DNA from: Aegilops tauschii subsp. strangulata
Taxonomy: Eukaryota > Streptophyta > Magnoliopsida > Poales > Poaceae
Direction of reading: 5' to 3'
Assembly (NCBI RefSeq): GCF_002575655.3
Contig: NC_053039.3
Location: forward strand, 216,461,622-216,525,621
DNA: 64,000 nt
Below, one piece after another: positions 11,791-23,848 of the stretch. The notes under the pieces were generated by a model, which saw nothing but the letters and a program-made list of their open reading frames with translations, was not told the origin of the DNA and did not search any database. Made by a program: the position numbers and the translations under genes. The number at the start of each line of letters is the position of its first letter. Position 1 is the first letter of the stretch.

Positions 11791-13008
11791 CTATTGATCT
11801 ACAACATAGATATGCTAATACTACCTGGTCTAAGTTCATGATAAATTAAAGTTCAATTAATCATATTACTAAAGAACTCCCACTTAGATAGACATCCCTC
11901 TAATCATCTAAGTGATCACGTGATCCATATCAACTAAATCATGTCCGATCATCACGTGAGATGGAGTAGTTTTCAATGGTGAACATCACTATGTTGATCA
12001 TATCTACTATATGATTCACGCTCGACCTTTCGGTCTTAGTGTTCCGAGGCCATATCTGTTATATGCTAGGCTCGTCAAGTTTAACCCGAGTATTCTGCTT
12101 GTGCAAAACTGGCTTGCACCCGTTGTATGTGAACGTAGAGCTTATCACACCCGATCATCACGTGGTGTCTCGGCACGACGAACTTTCGCAATGGTGCATA
12201 CTCAGGGAGAACACTTGTACCTTGAAATTTAGTGAGAGATCATCTTATAATGCTACCGCCGAACTAAGCAAAATAAGATGCATAAAGGATAAACATCACA
12301 TGCAATCAATATAAGTGATATGATATGGCCATCATCACCTTGTGCCTTTGATCTCCATCTCCAAAGCACCGTCATGATCACCATTGTCACCAGCTTGACA
12401 CCTTGATCTCCATCGAAGCATCGTTGTCGTCTCGCCAAGTATTGCTTCTACGACTATCGCTACCGCTTAGTGATAAAGTAAAGCAATTACATGGTGATTG
12501 CATTTCATACAATAAAGCGACAACCATATGGCTCCTGCCAGTTGCCGATAACTCTGTTACAAAACATGATCATCTCATACAATAAAATTTAGCATCACGT
12601 CTTGACCATATCACATCACAACATGCCGTGCAAAAACAAGTTAGATGTCCTCTACTTTGTTGTTGCAAGTTTTACATGGCTGCTACGGGCTGAGCAAGAA
12701 CCGTTCTTACCTACGCATCAAAAACCACAACGATTTTTCGTCAAGTGTGTTGTTTTAACCTTCAACAAGGACCGGACGTAGCCACACTCGATTCAACTAA
12801 AGTTGGAGAAACTGACACCCGGCAGCCACCTGTGTGCAAAGCACGTCGGCAGAACCAGTCTCGCGTAAGCGTACGCGTAATGTCGGTCCGGGCCGCTTCA
12901 TCCAACAATACCGCCGAATCAAAGTATGACATGCTGGTAAGCAGTATGACTATTATCGCCCACAACTCATTTGTGTTCTACTCGTGCATATAACATCTAC
13001 GCATAGAC
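11791..13008 (-). other. Leader (5' untranslated region) of the outer element
   Basis: This is the long non-coding leader between the primer site and gag, matching 18931-20169 in the nested element and 56270-57464 in the element at right. It is expected to carry dimerisation and packaging signals; no individual signal can be assigned by eye. Short reading frames within it are not conserved. Confidence 0.7.
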
Positions 13009-13024
13009 CTGGCTCGGATGCCAC
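13009..13024 (-). other. Primer-binding site of the outer element
   Basis: On the minus strand it reads GTGGCATCCGAGCCAG, a decayed form of the initiator tRNA-Met complement (TGGTATCAGAGC). It is adjacent to the 5' LTR beginning at 13025. Confidence 0.75.
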
Positions 13025-13358
13025 TGTTGGGGAACGCAGTATTTCAAAAACTTCCTACGATCACGCAAGATCTATCTAGGAGATGCATAGCAACGAGAGG
13101 AGGAGTGTATCTTCATACCCTTGAAGATCGCAAAGCGGAAGCGTTTATCAATGCGGTAGATGTAGTTGTACACCTTCACGATCTGTCCCGATCAAGTACC
13201 GAACGTACGGCACCTCCGCGTTCAGCTCGATGACGTCGTCGCCTTCTTGATCCAGCAAGAGGGGCGAAGTAGTAGATGAGTTCCGGCAGCTCGATGGCGT
13301 GGTGACGGTGTTGGTGAAGAACAATCTCCGCAGGGCTTCGCCTAAGCACTACGAAAAC
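13025..13358 (-). repeat. 5' LTR of the outer element, left segment
   Basis: It starts TGTTGGGGAACGCAG, matches the 3' LTR at 6239 onward, and stops at 13358 (ACGAAAAC) where the nested Angela begins. The LTR continues at 21893 with AAACTATGACGG, exactly as in the uninterrupted LTR near 6580. Confidence 0.92.
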
Positions 13359-15076
13359 TGTTGGGGAACGTAGTAATTTCAAAAATTTCCTACGCACACG
13401 CAAGATCATGGTGATGCATAGCAACGAGAGGGGAGAGTGTGTCCACGTACCCTCGTAGACCGAAAGCGGAAGCGTTAGCACAACGCGGTTGATGTAGTCG
13501 TACGTCTTCACGATCCGACCGATCAAGTACCAAACGCACGGCACCTCCGAGTTCAGCACACGTTCAGCTCGATGACGTCCCTCGAACTTCGATCCAGCCG
13601 AGCTTTGAGGGAGAGTTCCATCAGCAGGACGGCGTGGTGACGATGATGATGTTCTACCGATGCAAGGCTTCGCCTAAGCACCGCTATGATATTATCGAGG
13701 TGGACTATGGTGGAGGGGGGCACCGCACACGGCTAAGAGATCAATTGTTGTGTCTCCAAGGGGTGCCCCCCTCCCCGTATATAAAGGAGTGGAGGAGGGG
13801 GAGGGCCGACCCTCTCTATGGCGCGCCCTAGGAGGAGGCCTTCTCCCACCGGGAGTAGGATTCCCCCCTTCCAAGTAGTAGGAGTAGGAGTCAAGGAAAG
13901 GGGAGAGAGAAGAGAAGGAAGGAGGGGGCGCAGCCCCTCCCCCTAGTCCAATTTGTACTAGGCCTTGGGGGGCGCCCAGCCTCTCCTCTCTCTTTCCCCT
14001 AAAGCCCAATAAGGCCCATATACTCCCCAGCGAATTCCCGTAACTCTCCGGTACTCCCAAAAATACCCGAATCACTCGGAACCTTTCCGATGTCCGAATA
14101 TAGTCGTCTAATATATCGATCTTTACATCTCGACCATTTTGAGACTCCTCGTCATGTCCCCGATCTCATCCGGGACTCCGAACTACCTTCGGTACATCAA
14201 AACACATAAACTCATAATATAACCATCATCGAACTTTAAGCGTGCGGACCCTACGGGTTTGAGAACAATGTAGACATGACTGAGACACGTCTCCGGTCAA
14301 TAACCAATAGCGGAACCTGGATGCTCATATTGGCTCCCACATATTCTACGAAGATCTTTATCGGTCAAACCGCATAACAACATACGTTGTTCCCTTTGTC
14401 ATCGGTATGTTACTTGCCCGAGATTCGATCGTCGCTATCTCAATACCTAGTTCAATCTCGTTACCGGAAAGTCTCTTTATTCATTCTGTAATACATCATC
14501 CCACAACTAACTCATTAGTTACAATGCTTGCAAGGCTTATAGTGATGTGCATTACCGAGTGGGCCCAGGGATACCTCTCCGACAATCGGAGTGACAAATC
14601 CTAATCTCGAAATACGCCAACCCAACAAGTACCTTCGGAGACACCTGTAGAGCACCTTTATAATCACCCAGTTACGTTGTGACGTTTGGTAGCACCCAAA
14701 GTGTTCCTCCGGTAAACGGGAGTTGCATAATCTCATAGTCATAGGAACATGTATAAGTCATGAAGAAAGCAATAGCAACATACTAAATGATCGAGTGCTA
14801 AGCTAACGGAATGGGTCAAGTCAATCACATCATTCTCCTAATGATGTGATCCCATTAATCAAATGACAACTCTTTGTCTATGGCTAGGAAACATAACCAT
14901 CTTTGATCAACGAGCTAGTCAAGTAGAGGCATACTAGTGACACTCTGTTTGTCTATGTATTCACACATGTATCATGTTTCCGGTTAATACAATTCTAGCA
15001 TGAATAATAAACATTTATCATGAAATAAGGAAATAAATAATGACTTTATTATTGCCTCTAGGGCATATTTCCTTCA
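13359..15076 (-). repeat. 3' LTR of the nested Angela
   Basis: It runs from TGTTGGGGAACGTAG to GCATATTTCCTTCA and is followed by the polypurine tract at 15077-15088. A TATA-like motif on the minus strand (TTTATATAC, at about 13777-13785) sits where the LTR promoter is expected, flanked by CT-rich and GA-rich tracts. Confidence 0.92.
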
Positions 15077-15240
15077 GTCTCCCACTTGCACTAGAGTCAA
15101 TAATCTAGTTCACATTGCCATGTGATTTAACATCAATAGTTCACATCTTTATGTGGTTAACACCCATAGTTCACATCGATATGTGACCAACACCCAAAGG
15201 GTTTACTAGAGTTAGTAATTTAGTTCACGTCGCTATGTGA

Positions 15241-18200
15241 TTAAACCCGAAGAGTACTAAGGTGTGATCATGTTTTGCTTGTGAGATAATTTTAGTCAAC
15301 GGGTCTGTCACATTCAGATCCGTAAGTATTTTGCAAATTCTATGTCTACAATGCTCTGCACGGAGCTACTCTAGCTAATAGCTCCCACTTTCAATATGTA
15401 TCCAGATTGAGACTTAGAGTCATCTGGATCAGTGTCAAAAAACTTACATCGACGTAACCCTTTACGACGAACCTTTCGTCACCTCCATAATCGAGAAACA
15501 TATCCTTATTCCACTAAGGATAATTTTGACTGTTGTCCAGTGATCTACTCCTAGTTCACTATTGTTCTCCCTTGCCAAACTCAGTGGTAGGGTATACAAT
15601 AGATCTGGTAGACAGCATGGCATACTTTATAGAACCTATGGCTGAGGCATAGGGAATGACTTTCATTCTCTTTCTATCTTCTGCCGTGGTCGGGCTTTGA
15701 GTCTTACTCAATTTCACACCTTGTAACACAGGCAAGAACTCTTTCTTTGACTGATCCATTTTGAACTACTTCAAAATCTTATCAAGGTATGTACTAATTG
15801 AAAAAACTTATCAAGCATCTTGATCTATCTCTATAGATCTTGATGCTCAATATGTAAGCAGCTTCATCGAGGTCTTTCTTTGAAAAAACTCCTTTCAAAT
15901 ACTCCTTTATGCTTTCCAGGAAATTCTACATTATTTCCGATCAACAATATGTCATTCACATATACTTATCAGAAATGTTGTAGTGCTCCCACTCACTTTC
16001 TTGTAAATACAGCCTTCACCGCAAGTCTGTATAAAACTATATGCTTGATCAACTCATCAAAGCGTATATTCCAACTCCGAGATGCTTGCACCAGTCGATA
16101 GATGGATCGCTGGAGCTTGCACATTTTGTTAGCACCTTTAGGATTGACAAAACCTTCTGGTTGCGTCGTATACAACTCTTCTTTAATAAATCCATTAAGG
16201 AATGCAGTTTCGTTTATCCATTTGCCAGATTTCATAAAATGCGGCAATTGCTAACATGATTCGGACAGGCTTAAGCATAGATACGAGTGAAAAACTCTCA
16301 TCGTAGTCAACACCTTGAACTTGTCGAAAACCTTTTTGCGACAATTCGAGCTTTGTAGATAGTAACACTACTATTAGCGTCTGTCTTCCTCTTGAAGATC
16401 CATTTATTTTCTATGGCTTGCCGATCATCGGGCAAGTCAACCAAAGTCCACACTTTGTTCTCATACATGGATCCCATCTCAGATTTCATGGCCTCAAGCC
16501 ATTTTGCGGAATCTGGGCTCATCATTGCTTCCTCATAGTTCGTAGGTTCGTCATGGTCAAGTAACATGACCTCCAGAACAGGATTATCGTACCACTCTGG
16601 TGCGGATCTCACTGGTTGACCTACGAGGTTCGGTAGTAACTTGATCTGAAGTTACATGATCATCATCATTAGCTTCGTCACTAATTGGTGTAGTAGTCAC
16701 AGGAACAGATTTCTGTGATGAACTACTTTCCAATAAGGGAGCAGGTACAGTTACCTCATCATGTTCTACTTTCCTCCCACTCACTCCTTTCGAGAGAAAC
16801 TCCTTCTCTAGAAAGGATCCATTCTTAGCAACGAATATCTTGCCTTCAGATCTGTGATAGAAGGTGTACCCAACTGTCTCCTTTGGGTATCCTATGAAGA
16901 CACATTTCTCCGATTTGGGTTTGAGCTTATCAGGATGAAACTTTTTCTTATAAGCATCGCAACCCCAAACTTTAAGAAACGACAACTTTGGTTTCTTGCC
17001 AAACCACAGTTTATACGGCGTCGTCTCAACGGATTTAGATGGTGCCCTTTTTAACGTGAATGCAGCTGTCTCTAATGCATAACCCCAAAACTATAGTGGT
17101 AAATCGGTAAGAAACATCATAGATTGCACTATATCCAATGAAGTACGGTTATGACGTTCGGACACACCATTATGCTGTGGTGTTCTAGGTGGCACGAATT
17201 TGTGAAACTATTCCACTTTTTTTAATTGAAGACCAAACTCGTAACTCAAATATTTCTCTCTGCGATCAAATCGCAGAAACCTTATTTTCTTGTCACGATG
17301 ATTTTCCACTTCACTCTGAAATTCTTTGAACTTCTCAAATGTTTCAGACTTATGTTTCATCAAGTAGATATACCCATATCTGCTCAAATCATCTATGAAG
17401 GTCAGAAAATAACGATACCCGCCGCGAGCCTCAACACTCATCAGATTGCATACATCAGTATGTATTATTTCCAATAAGTCCGTTGCTCGCTCCATTGTTC
17501 CGGAGAACGGAGTCTTAGTCATCTTGCCCATAAGGCATAGTTCGCAATCATCAAGTGATTCATAAACAAGTGATTCCAAAAGCCCATCAGCATGGAGTTT
17601 CTTCATGCGCTTTACACCAATATGACCTAAACGGTAGTGACACAAATAAGTTGCACTATCATTATTAACTTTGCATCTTTTGGCTTCAATATTATGAATA
17701 TGTGTATCACTATGATCGAGATCCAATGAACCATTTTCATTGGGTGTGTAACCATATAAGGTTTTATTCATGTAAACAGAATAACAATTATTCTCTAACT
17801 CAAATGAATAACTGTATTGCAATAAACATGATCAAATCATATTCATGCTCAACGCAAACACCAAATAACACTTATTTAGGTTCAACACTAATCCCGAAAG
17901 TATAGGGAGTGTGCGATGATGATCATATCAATCTTGGAACTACTTCCAACACACATCGTCACTTCACCCTTAACTAGTCTCTGTTCATTCTGCAACTCCC
18001 GTTTCAAGTTACTAATCTTAGCAACCGAACTAGTATCAAATGCCGAGGGGTTGCTATAAACACTAGTAAAGTACACATCAATAACATGTATATCAAATAT
18101 ACCTTTGTTCACTTTGCCATCCTTCTTATCCGCCAAATATCTAGGGCAGTTCCACTTCTAGTGACCAGTCCCTTTGCAGTAGAAGCACTTAGTCTCAGCC

Positions 18201-18930
18201 TTAGGTCCAGACTTGGGCTTCTTCACTTGAGCAGCAACTCGCTTGCCATTCTTCTTGAAGTTCCCCTTCTTCCCTTTGCCCTTTTCTTGAAACTAGTGGT
18301 CTTGTCAACCATCAACACTTGATGTTTTTCTTGATTTCTACCTTCGTCGATTTCAGCATCACGAAGAGCTTGGGAATCGTTTCCGTTATCCCTTGCATAT
18401 TATAGTTCATCACGAAGTTCTACTAACTTGGTGATGGTGACTAGAGAATTCTGTCAATCACTATCTTATCTGGAAGATTAACACCCACTTGATTCAAGCG
18501 ATTGTAGTACCCAGACAATCTGAGCACATGCTCACTGCTTGAGCTATTCTCCTCCATCTTTTAGCTATAGAACTTGTTGGAGACTTCATATCTCTCAACT
18601 CGGGTATTTGCTTGAAATATTAACTTCAACTCCTGGAACATCTCATATGGTCCATGACGTTCAAAACGTCTTTGAAGTCCCGATTCTAAGCCGTTAAGCA
18701 TGGTGCACTAAACTATCAAGTAGTCATCATATTGAGCTAGCCAAACGTTCATAACATCTGCATCTGCTCCTGCAATAGGTCTGTCACCTAGCGGTGCATC
18801 AAGGACATAATTCTTCTATGCAGCAATGAGGATAAACCTCAGATCACGGATCCAATTCGCATCATTGCTACTAACATCTTTCAACATAGTTTTCTCTAGG
18901 AAAATATCAAAATAAAACAGGGGAGCTAAA
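15241..18930 (-). pseudogene. Decayed copia gag-pol polyprotein (nested Angela)
   Basis: In order on the minus strand: Gag (about 18930-18150), protease zone (18136-17888), GAG-pre-integrase plus integrase zinc site and start of the core (17822-17208; 204 residues open, with CHYRLGHIGVKRM, CELCLMGK and HTDVCN, DDLSRYGYIYL), integrase C-terminus (16985-16584), reverse transcriptase (16612-15993; WLEAM, NKWIFKRKTDA, MCKLQRSIYRLVQASRSW) and RNase H (15759 downward). In the zinc knuckle (18150-18190) a stop replaces a tryptophan codon. Frameshifts between pieces make it inactive. Confidence 0.88.
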
Positions 18931-20169
18931 CGCGAGCTATTGATCTACAACATAGATATGCTAATACTACCAGGACTAAGTTCATGATAAATTTAAGTTG
19001 AATTAATCATATTACTTAAGAACTCCCACTTAGATAGACATCCCTCTAATCCTCTAAGTGATCACGTGATCCAAATCAACTAAACCATGTCCGATCATCA
19101 CGTGAGATGGAGTAGTTTCATTGGTGAACATCACTATGTTGATCATATCTACTATATGATTCACGCTCGACCTTTCGGTCTCAGTGTTCCGAGGCCATAT
19201 CTGTTATATGCTAGGCTCGTCAAGTTTAACCTGAGTATTCCGCGTGTGCAACTGTTTTGTACCCGTTGTATTTGAACGTAGAGCCTATCACACCCGATCA
19301 TCACGTGGTGTCTCAGCACGAAGAACTTTCGCAACAGTGCATACTCAGGGAGAACACTTATACCTTGATAATTTAGTGAGAGATCATCTTATAATGCTAC
19401 CGTCGATCTAAGCAGAATAAGATGCATAAAAGATAAACATCACATGAAATCAATATAAGTGATATGATATGGCCATCATCATCTTGTGCTTGTGATCTCC
19501 ATCTCTGAACCACCGTCATGATCACCATCGTCACCGGCGCGACACCTTGATCTCCATCGTAGCATCGTTGTCGTCTCGCCAATTATTGCTTCTACGACTA
19601 TCGCTACCGCTTAGTGATAAAGTAAAGCAATTACAGGGCGATTGCATTGCATACAATAAAGCGACAACCATATGGCTCCTGCCAGTTGCCGATAACTCGG
19701 TTACAAAACATGATCATCTCATACAATAAAATATAGTATCATGCCTTGACCATATCACATCACAACATGCCCTGCAAAAACAAGTTAGACGTCCTCTACT
19801 TTGTTGTTGCAAGTTTTACGTGGCTGCTACGGGCTGAGCAAGAACCGTTCTTACCTACGCATCAAAACCACAACGATAGTTTGTCAAGTTGGTGCTGTTT
19901 TAACCTTCGCAAGGACCGGGCGTAGCCACACTCGGTTCAACTAAAGTTGGAGAAACTGACACCCGCTAGTCACCTGTGTGCATAGCATGGCGGTAAAACC
20001 AGTCTCGCATAAGCGTACGCGTAATGTCGGTCCGGGCCGCTTCATCCAACAATACCGCATAACCAAAGTATGACATGCTGGTAAGCAGTATGACTTGTAT
20101 CGCCCACAACTCACTTGTGTTCTACTCGTGCATATAACATCTACGCATAAAACCCGGCTCGGATGCCAC
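18931..20169 (-). other. Leader and primer-binding site of the nested Angela
   Basis: Non-coding leader homologous to 11791-13024. The primer site at 20154-20169 reads GTGGCATCCGAGCCGG on the minus strand, next to the 5' LTR start at 20170. Confidence 0.75.
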
Positions 20170-21892
20170 TGTTGGGGAACGTAGTAATTTCAAAAATTTC
20201 CTACGCACACGCAAGATCATGGTGATGCATAGAAACGAGAGGGGAGAGTGTGTCCACGTACCCTCGTAGACCGAAAGCGGAAGCGTTAGCACAACGCGGT
20301 TGATGTAGTCGTACGTCTTCACGATCCGACCGATCAAGTACCGAACGCATGGCACCTCCGAGTTCAGCACACGTTCAGCTCGATGACATCCCTCGAACTT
20401 CGATCCAGCCGAGTTTTGAGGGAGAGTTTCGTCAGCACGATGGCGTGGTGACGATGATGATGTTCTACCGAGGCAAGGCTTCGCCTAAGCACCGCTACGA
20501 TATTATCGAGGTGGACTATGGTGGAGGGGGGCACCGCACACGGCTAAGAGATCAAGAGATCAATTGTTGTGTCTCCAAGGGGTGCCCCCCTCCCCGTATA
20601 TAAAGGAATGGAGGAGGGGGAGGGCCGGCCCTCTCTATGGCGCGCCCTAGGAGGAGTCCTACTCCCACCGGGAGTAGGATTCCCCCCTTCCAAGTAGTAG
20701 GAGTAGGAGTCAAGGAAAGGGGAGAGAGAAGAGAAGGAAGGAGGGGGCGCAGCCCCTCCCCCTAGTCCAATTCGGACTAGGCCTTGGGGGCGCCCAGCCT
20801 CTCCTCTCTCTTTCCCCTAAAGCCCAATAAGGCCCATATACTCCCCGGCGAATTCCCGTAACTCTCCGGTACTCCGAAAAATAACCGAATCACTCGGAAC
20901 CTTTCCGATGTCCGAATATAGTCGTCCAATACATTGATCTTTACGTCTCGACCATTTTGAGACTCCTCGTCATGTCCCCGATCTCATCCGGGACTCCGAA
21001 CTACCTTCGGTACATCAAAACACATAAACTCATAATATAACCGTCATCGAACGTTAAGCGTGCGGACCCTACGGGTTCGAGAACTATGTAGACATGACCG
21101 AGACACCTCTCTGGTCAATAACCAATAGCGGAACCTGGATGAACATATTGGCTCCTACATATTCTACGAAGATCATTATCGGTCGAACCGCATAACAACA
21201 TACGTTGTTCCCTTTGTCATCGGCATGTTACTTGCCCGAGATTCGATCGTCGCTATCACTATACCCAGTTTAATCTCGTTACCGGCAAGTCTTTTTACTC
21301 GTTCCATAATACATCATCCCGCAACTAACTCATTAGTTACAATGCTTGCAAGGCTTATAGTGTGTGATTACCGAGTGGGCCCAGAGATACCTCTCCGACA
21401 ATCGGAGTGACAAATCCTAATCTCGATCTATGCCAACCCAACAAACACCATCGGAGACACCTGTAGAGCACCTTTATAATCACCCAGTTACGTTGTGACG
21501 TTTGGTAGCACACAAAGTGTTCCTCCGGTAAACGGGAGTTGCATAATCTCATAGTCATAGGAACATGTATAAGTCATGAAGAAAGCAATAGCAACATACT
21601 AAACGATCGAGTGCTAAGCTAACGGAATGGGTCAAGTCAATCACATCATTCTCCTAATGATGTGATCCCATTAATCAAATGACAACTCTTTGTCTATGGA
21701 TAGGAAACATAACCATCTTTGATCAACGAGCTAGTCAAGTAGAGGCATACTAGTGACACTCTGTTTGTCTATGTACTCACACATGTATCATGTTTCCGGT
21801 TAATACAATTCTAGCATGAATAATAAACATTTATCATGAAATAATGAAATAAATAATGACTTTATTATTGCCTCTAGGGCATATTTCCTTCA
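20170..21892 (-). repeat. 5' LTR of the nested Angela
   Basis: It starts TGTTGGGGAACGTAG, ends CATATTTCCTTCA and matches 13359-15076 closely. An 8-bp duplication AAGAGATC-like (GAGATCAAGAGATC near 20548) distinguishes it from the 3' copy. Beyond 21892 the host LTR sequence resumes. Confidence 0.92.
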
Positions 21893-23261
21893 AAACTATG
21901 ACGGAGGATAAACTAGAGGGGACGGGCTTGCCGGCACACGGCTTGGTGTTTCTTGATGTCTCTTTGGTGCTAGCCCTGCCCCTCTATTTATATGTTGAGC
22001 CCTTGGGTCGAAACTTGGAGTAAAAGCCTCCTCCAATTCGGTTTTGCCGAAAAGCAAGAGTCCTTCTCGGACTCCGGGGCTAGACGCCAGGGTTCCCGGC
22101 GTCTACCCCCTAGACGCCAGGGTTCGTGGTGTCTAGCCTCTGGTCTCCGCAAAACTTCCTTTTGCACTTTCCAAAAGCCTCGTGGGCTTTCCCTTTGGCC
22201 CAAATAAAGTGTACTCGTATCCAAACATTTCGGGAAACATCCGGAACCCCTTCCGGTGAATTGCGGAACCCTTCCGGAGACCAAACACTATTATCCCATA
22301 TATCAAACTTTATCTCCGGACCATTCCGGAGTTTCTCGTCATGTCCGTGATCTCATTCGGGACTCCGAACAACATTCGGTCACCAACATACATAACTCAT
22401 ATAATACTATATCGTCAACGAACGTTAAGCGTGCGGACCCTACGGGTTCGAGAACTATGTAGACATGACCGAGACACCTCTCTGGTCAATAACCAATAGC
22501 GGAACCTGGATGAACATATTGGCTCCTACATATTCTACGAAGATCATTATCGGTCGAACCGCATAACAACATACGTTGTTCCCTTTGTCATCGGCATGTT
22601 ACTTGCCCGAGATTCGATCGTCGCTATCACTATACCCAGTTTAATCTCGTTACCGGCAAGTCTTTTTACTCGTTCCGTAATACATCATCCCGTAACTAAC
22701 TCATTAGTTACATTGCTTGCAAGGCTTATAGTGATGTAAATTACCGAGAGGGCCCAGAGATACCTCTCCGACAATCGGAGTGACAAATCCTAATCTCGAT
22801 CTATGCCAACCCAACAAACACCATCGGAGACACCTGTAGAGCACCTTTATAATCACCCAGTTACGTTGTGACGTTTGGTAGCACACTAAGTGTTCCTCCG
22901 GTATTCGGGAGTTGCATAATCTCATAGTCATTGGAACATGTATAAGTCATGAAGAAAGCAATAGCAAATAAACTAAACGATCAAGTGCTAGGCTAACGGA
23001 ATGGGTCAATCACATCATTCTTTTAATGATGTGATCCCGTTAATCAAATGACAACTCATGTCTATGGCTAGGAAACTTAACCATCTTTCATTCAACGAGC
23101 TAGTCAAGTAGAGGCATACTAGTGACACTCTGTTTGTCTATGTATTCACACATGTACTAAGTTTCCGGTTAATACAATTCTAGCATGAATAATAAACATT
23201 TATCATGATATAAGGAAATAAATAATAACTTTATTATTGCCTCTAGGGCATATTTCCTTCA
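21893..23261 (-). repeat. 5' LTR of the outer element, right segment
   Basis: Continuation of 13025-13358 after the nested insertion, ending GCATATTTCCTTCA directly against GTCGT. It has an extra GGTGAATTGCGGAACCCTTCC-like duplication near 22253 that the 3' LTR lacks. Confidence 0.92.
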
Positions 23262-23848
23262 GTCGTCCTCTCCTTGGTGAGGGTGGAGTGCTCGCATGAA
23301 GGCTGTGGGCTCTACATCACTTACCACAAGCTCGCCGATCACAGAGCGTGTGTCCGCTCGCGCCCTGCAAATGCCATGTGCCCGTCTGCGGCTACGAAGG
23401 CCCGCCTATCGGCGCTCTCCCACCACATCAGCACCATGCATCCCATGCCCGTGCACAGGATCCAGTACGACAAGGTGCTCCAGCTGCAAGTGCCACTATC
23501 GGAGCCACGACTCTTGCTCTTCGTGGAGGAGGACGGCCGCACGTTTTTCTTGGTCGGCGGTGTGCTCAACATCGGCGCGCCTATCGCTGTGTCGGTCATC
23601 TGCATCAGAGCCGGGGCATCCGCACTGCCGCACTACGTGGCCAAGCTGTGGGCGAACGGCCCGCCGGGGGAGCCCAAAGGCAGGACCGACGCCGTCAAGG
23701 TGGAAATGGAGGTGACAAGCAGCAAGGATCCCGGCGACATCGCCATGCATGAGCTGACCTTCTTCACAATTCCTCCCAAGCTGCTGGCGGGGCTAGGTTG
23801 TCAAGGACGGTGTCCCTCCACATTCAGATTGACAAGCTCACCTCCTAA
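23262..23848 (+). pseudogene. SINA-type E3 ubiquitin ligase, 3' half (zinc-finger and substrate-binding domain)
   Basis: The first five bases (GTCGT) are the insertion-site duplication, and the reading frame continues that of 6126-6238. Translation gives VECSHEGCGLYITYHKLADHRAC-type SIAH zinc-finger residues, a second finger (MCPSAAT...HHISTMH) that lacks one expected cysteine, then the SINA beta-sandwich (VHRIQYDKVLQLQVPLSEP, VSVICIRAGA, KVEMEVTSS, FFTIPPKLL). Near 23800-23812 the frame shifts; the typical C-terminus VSLHIQIDKLTS followed by TAA (23846-23848) is present in another frame. The domain dimerises and binds substrates in active SINA proteins. With the upstream stop, the insertion and these shifts, it is a pseudogene unless an intact sister copy exists elsewhere. 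Confidence 0.85.

Larger units (their letters stand above)
13359..21892 (-). mobile_element. Nested full-length Angela element (8.5 kb)
   Basis: Two LTRs (13359-15076 and 20170-21892) flank a polypurine tract, decayed gag-pol, leader and primer site, all on the minus strand. The target duplication is AAAAC on the left; on the right it is AAAAC if the final A of the LTR is shared, or AAAC if not. The LTRs differ at about 11 of some 345 bases compared, roughly half the divergence of the host LTR pair, which fits its being the younger insertion. Confidence 0.94.
6239..23261 (-). mobile_element. Full-length Angela/WIS-type copia element carrying a nested element
   Basis: The element is bounded by TG...CA, with the identical 5-bp target duplication GTCGT at 6234-6238 and 23262-23266. 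Order on the minus strand: 5' LTR (23261-21893 plus 13358-13025), primer site, leader, gag, protease, integrase, reverse transcriptase, RNase H, polypurine tract, 3' LTR (7931-6239). Removing the nested 8.5-kb element leaves about 8.5 kb, the usual Angela size. The two LTRs differ at about 22 of some 330 aligned bases near the U5 end plus a short gap, so it is clearly older than the element nested inside it. Confidence 0.95.

Noticed and set aside
23296..23752. Alternative plus-strand and minus-strand frames over the SINA 3' half
   Set aside because: They overlap the frame with recognisable SIAH zinc-finger and SINA motifs, which explains the region.
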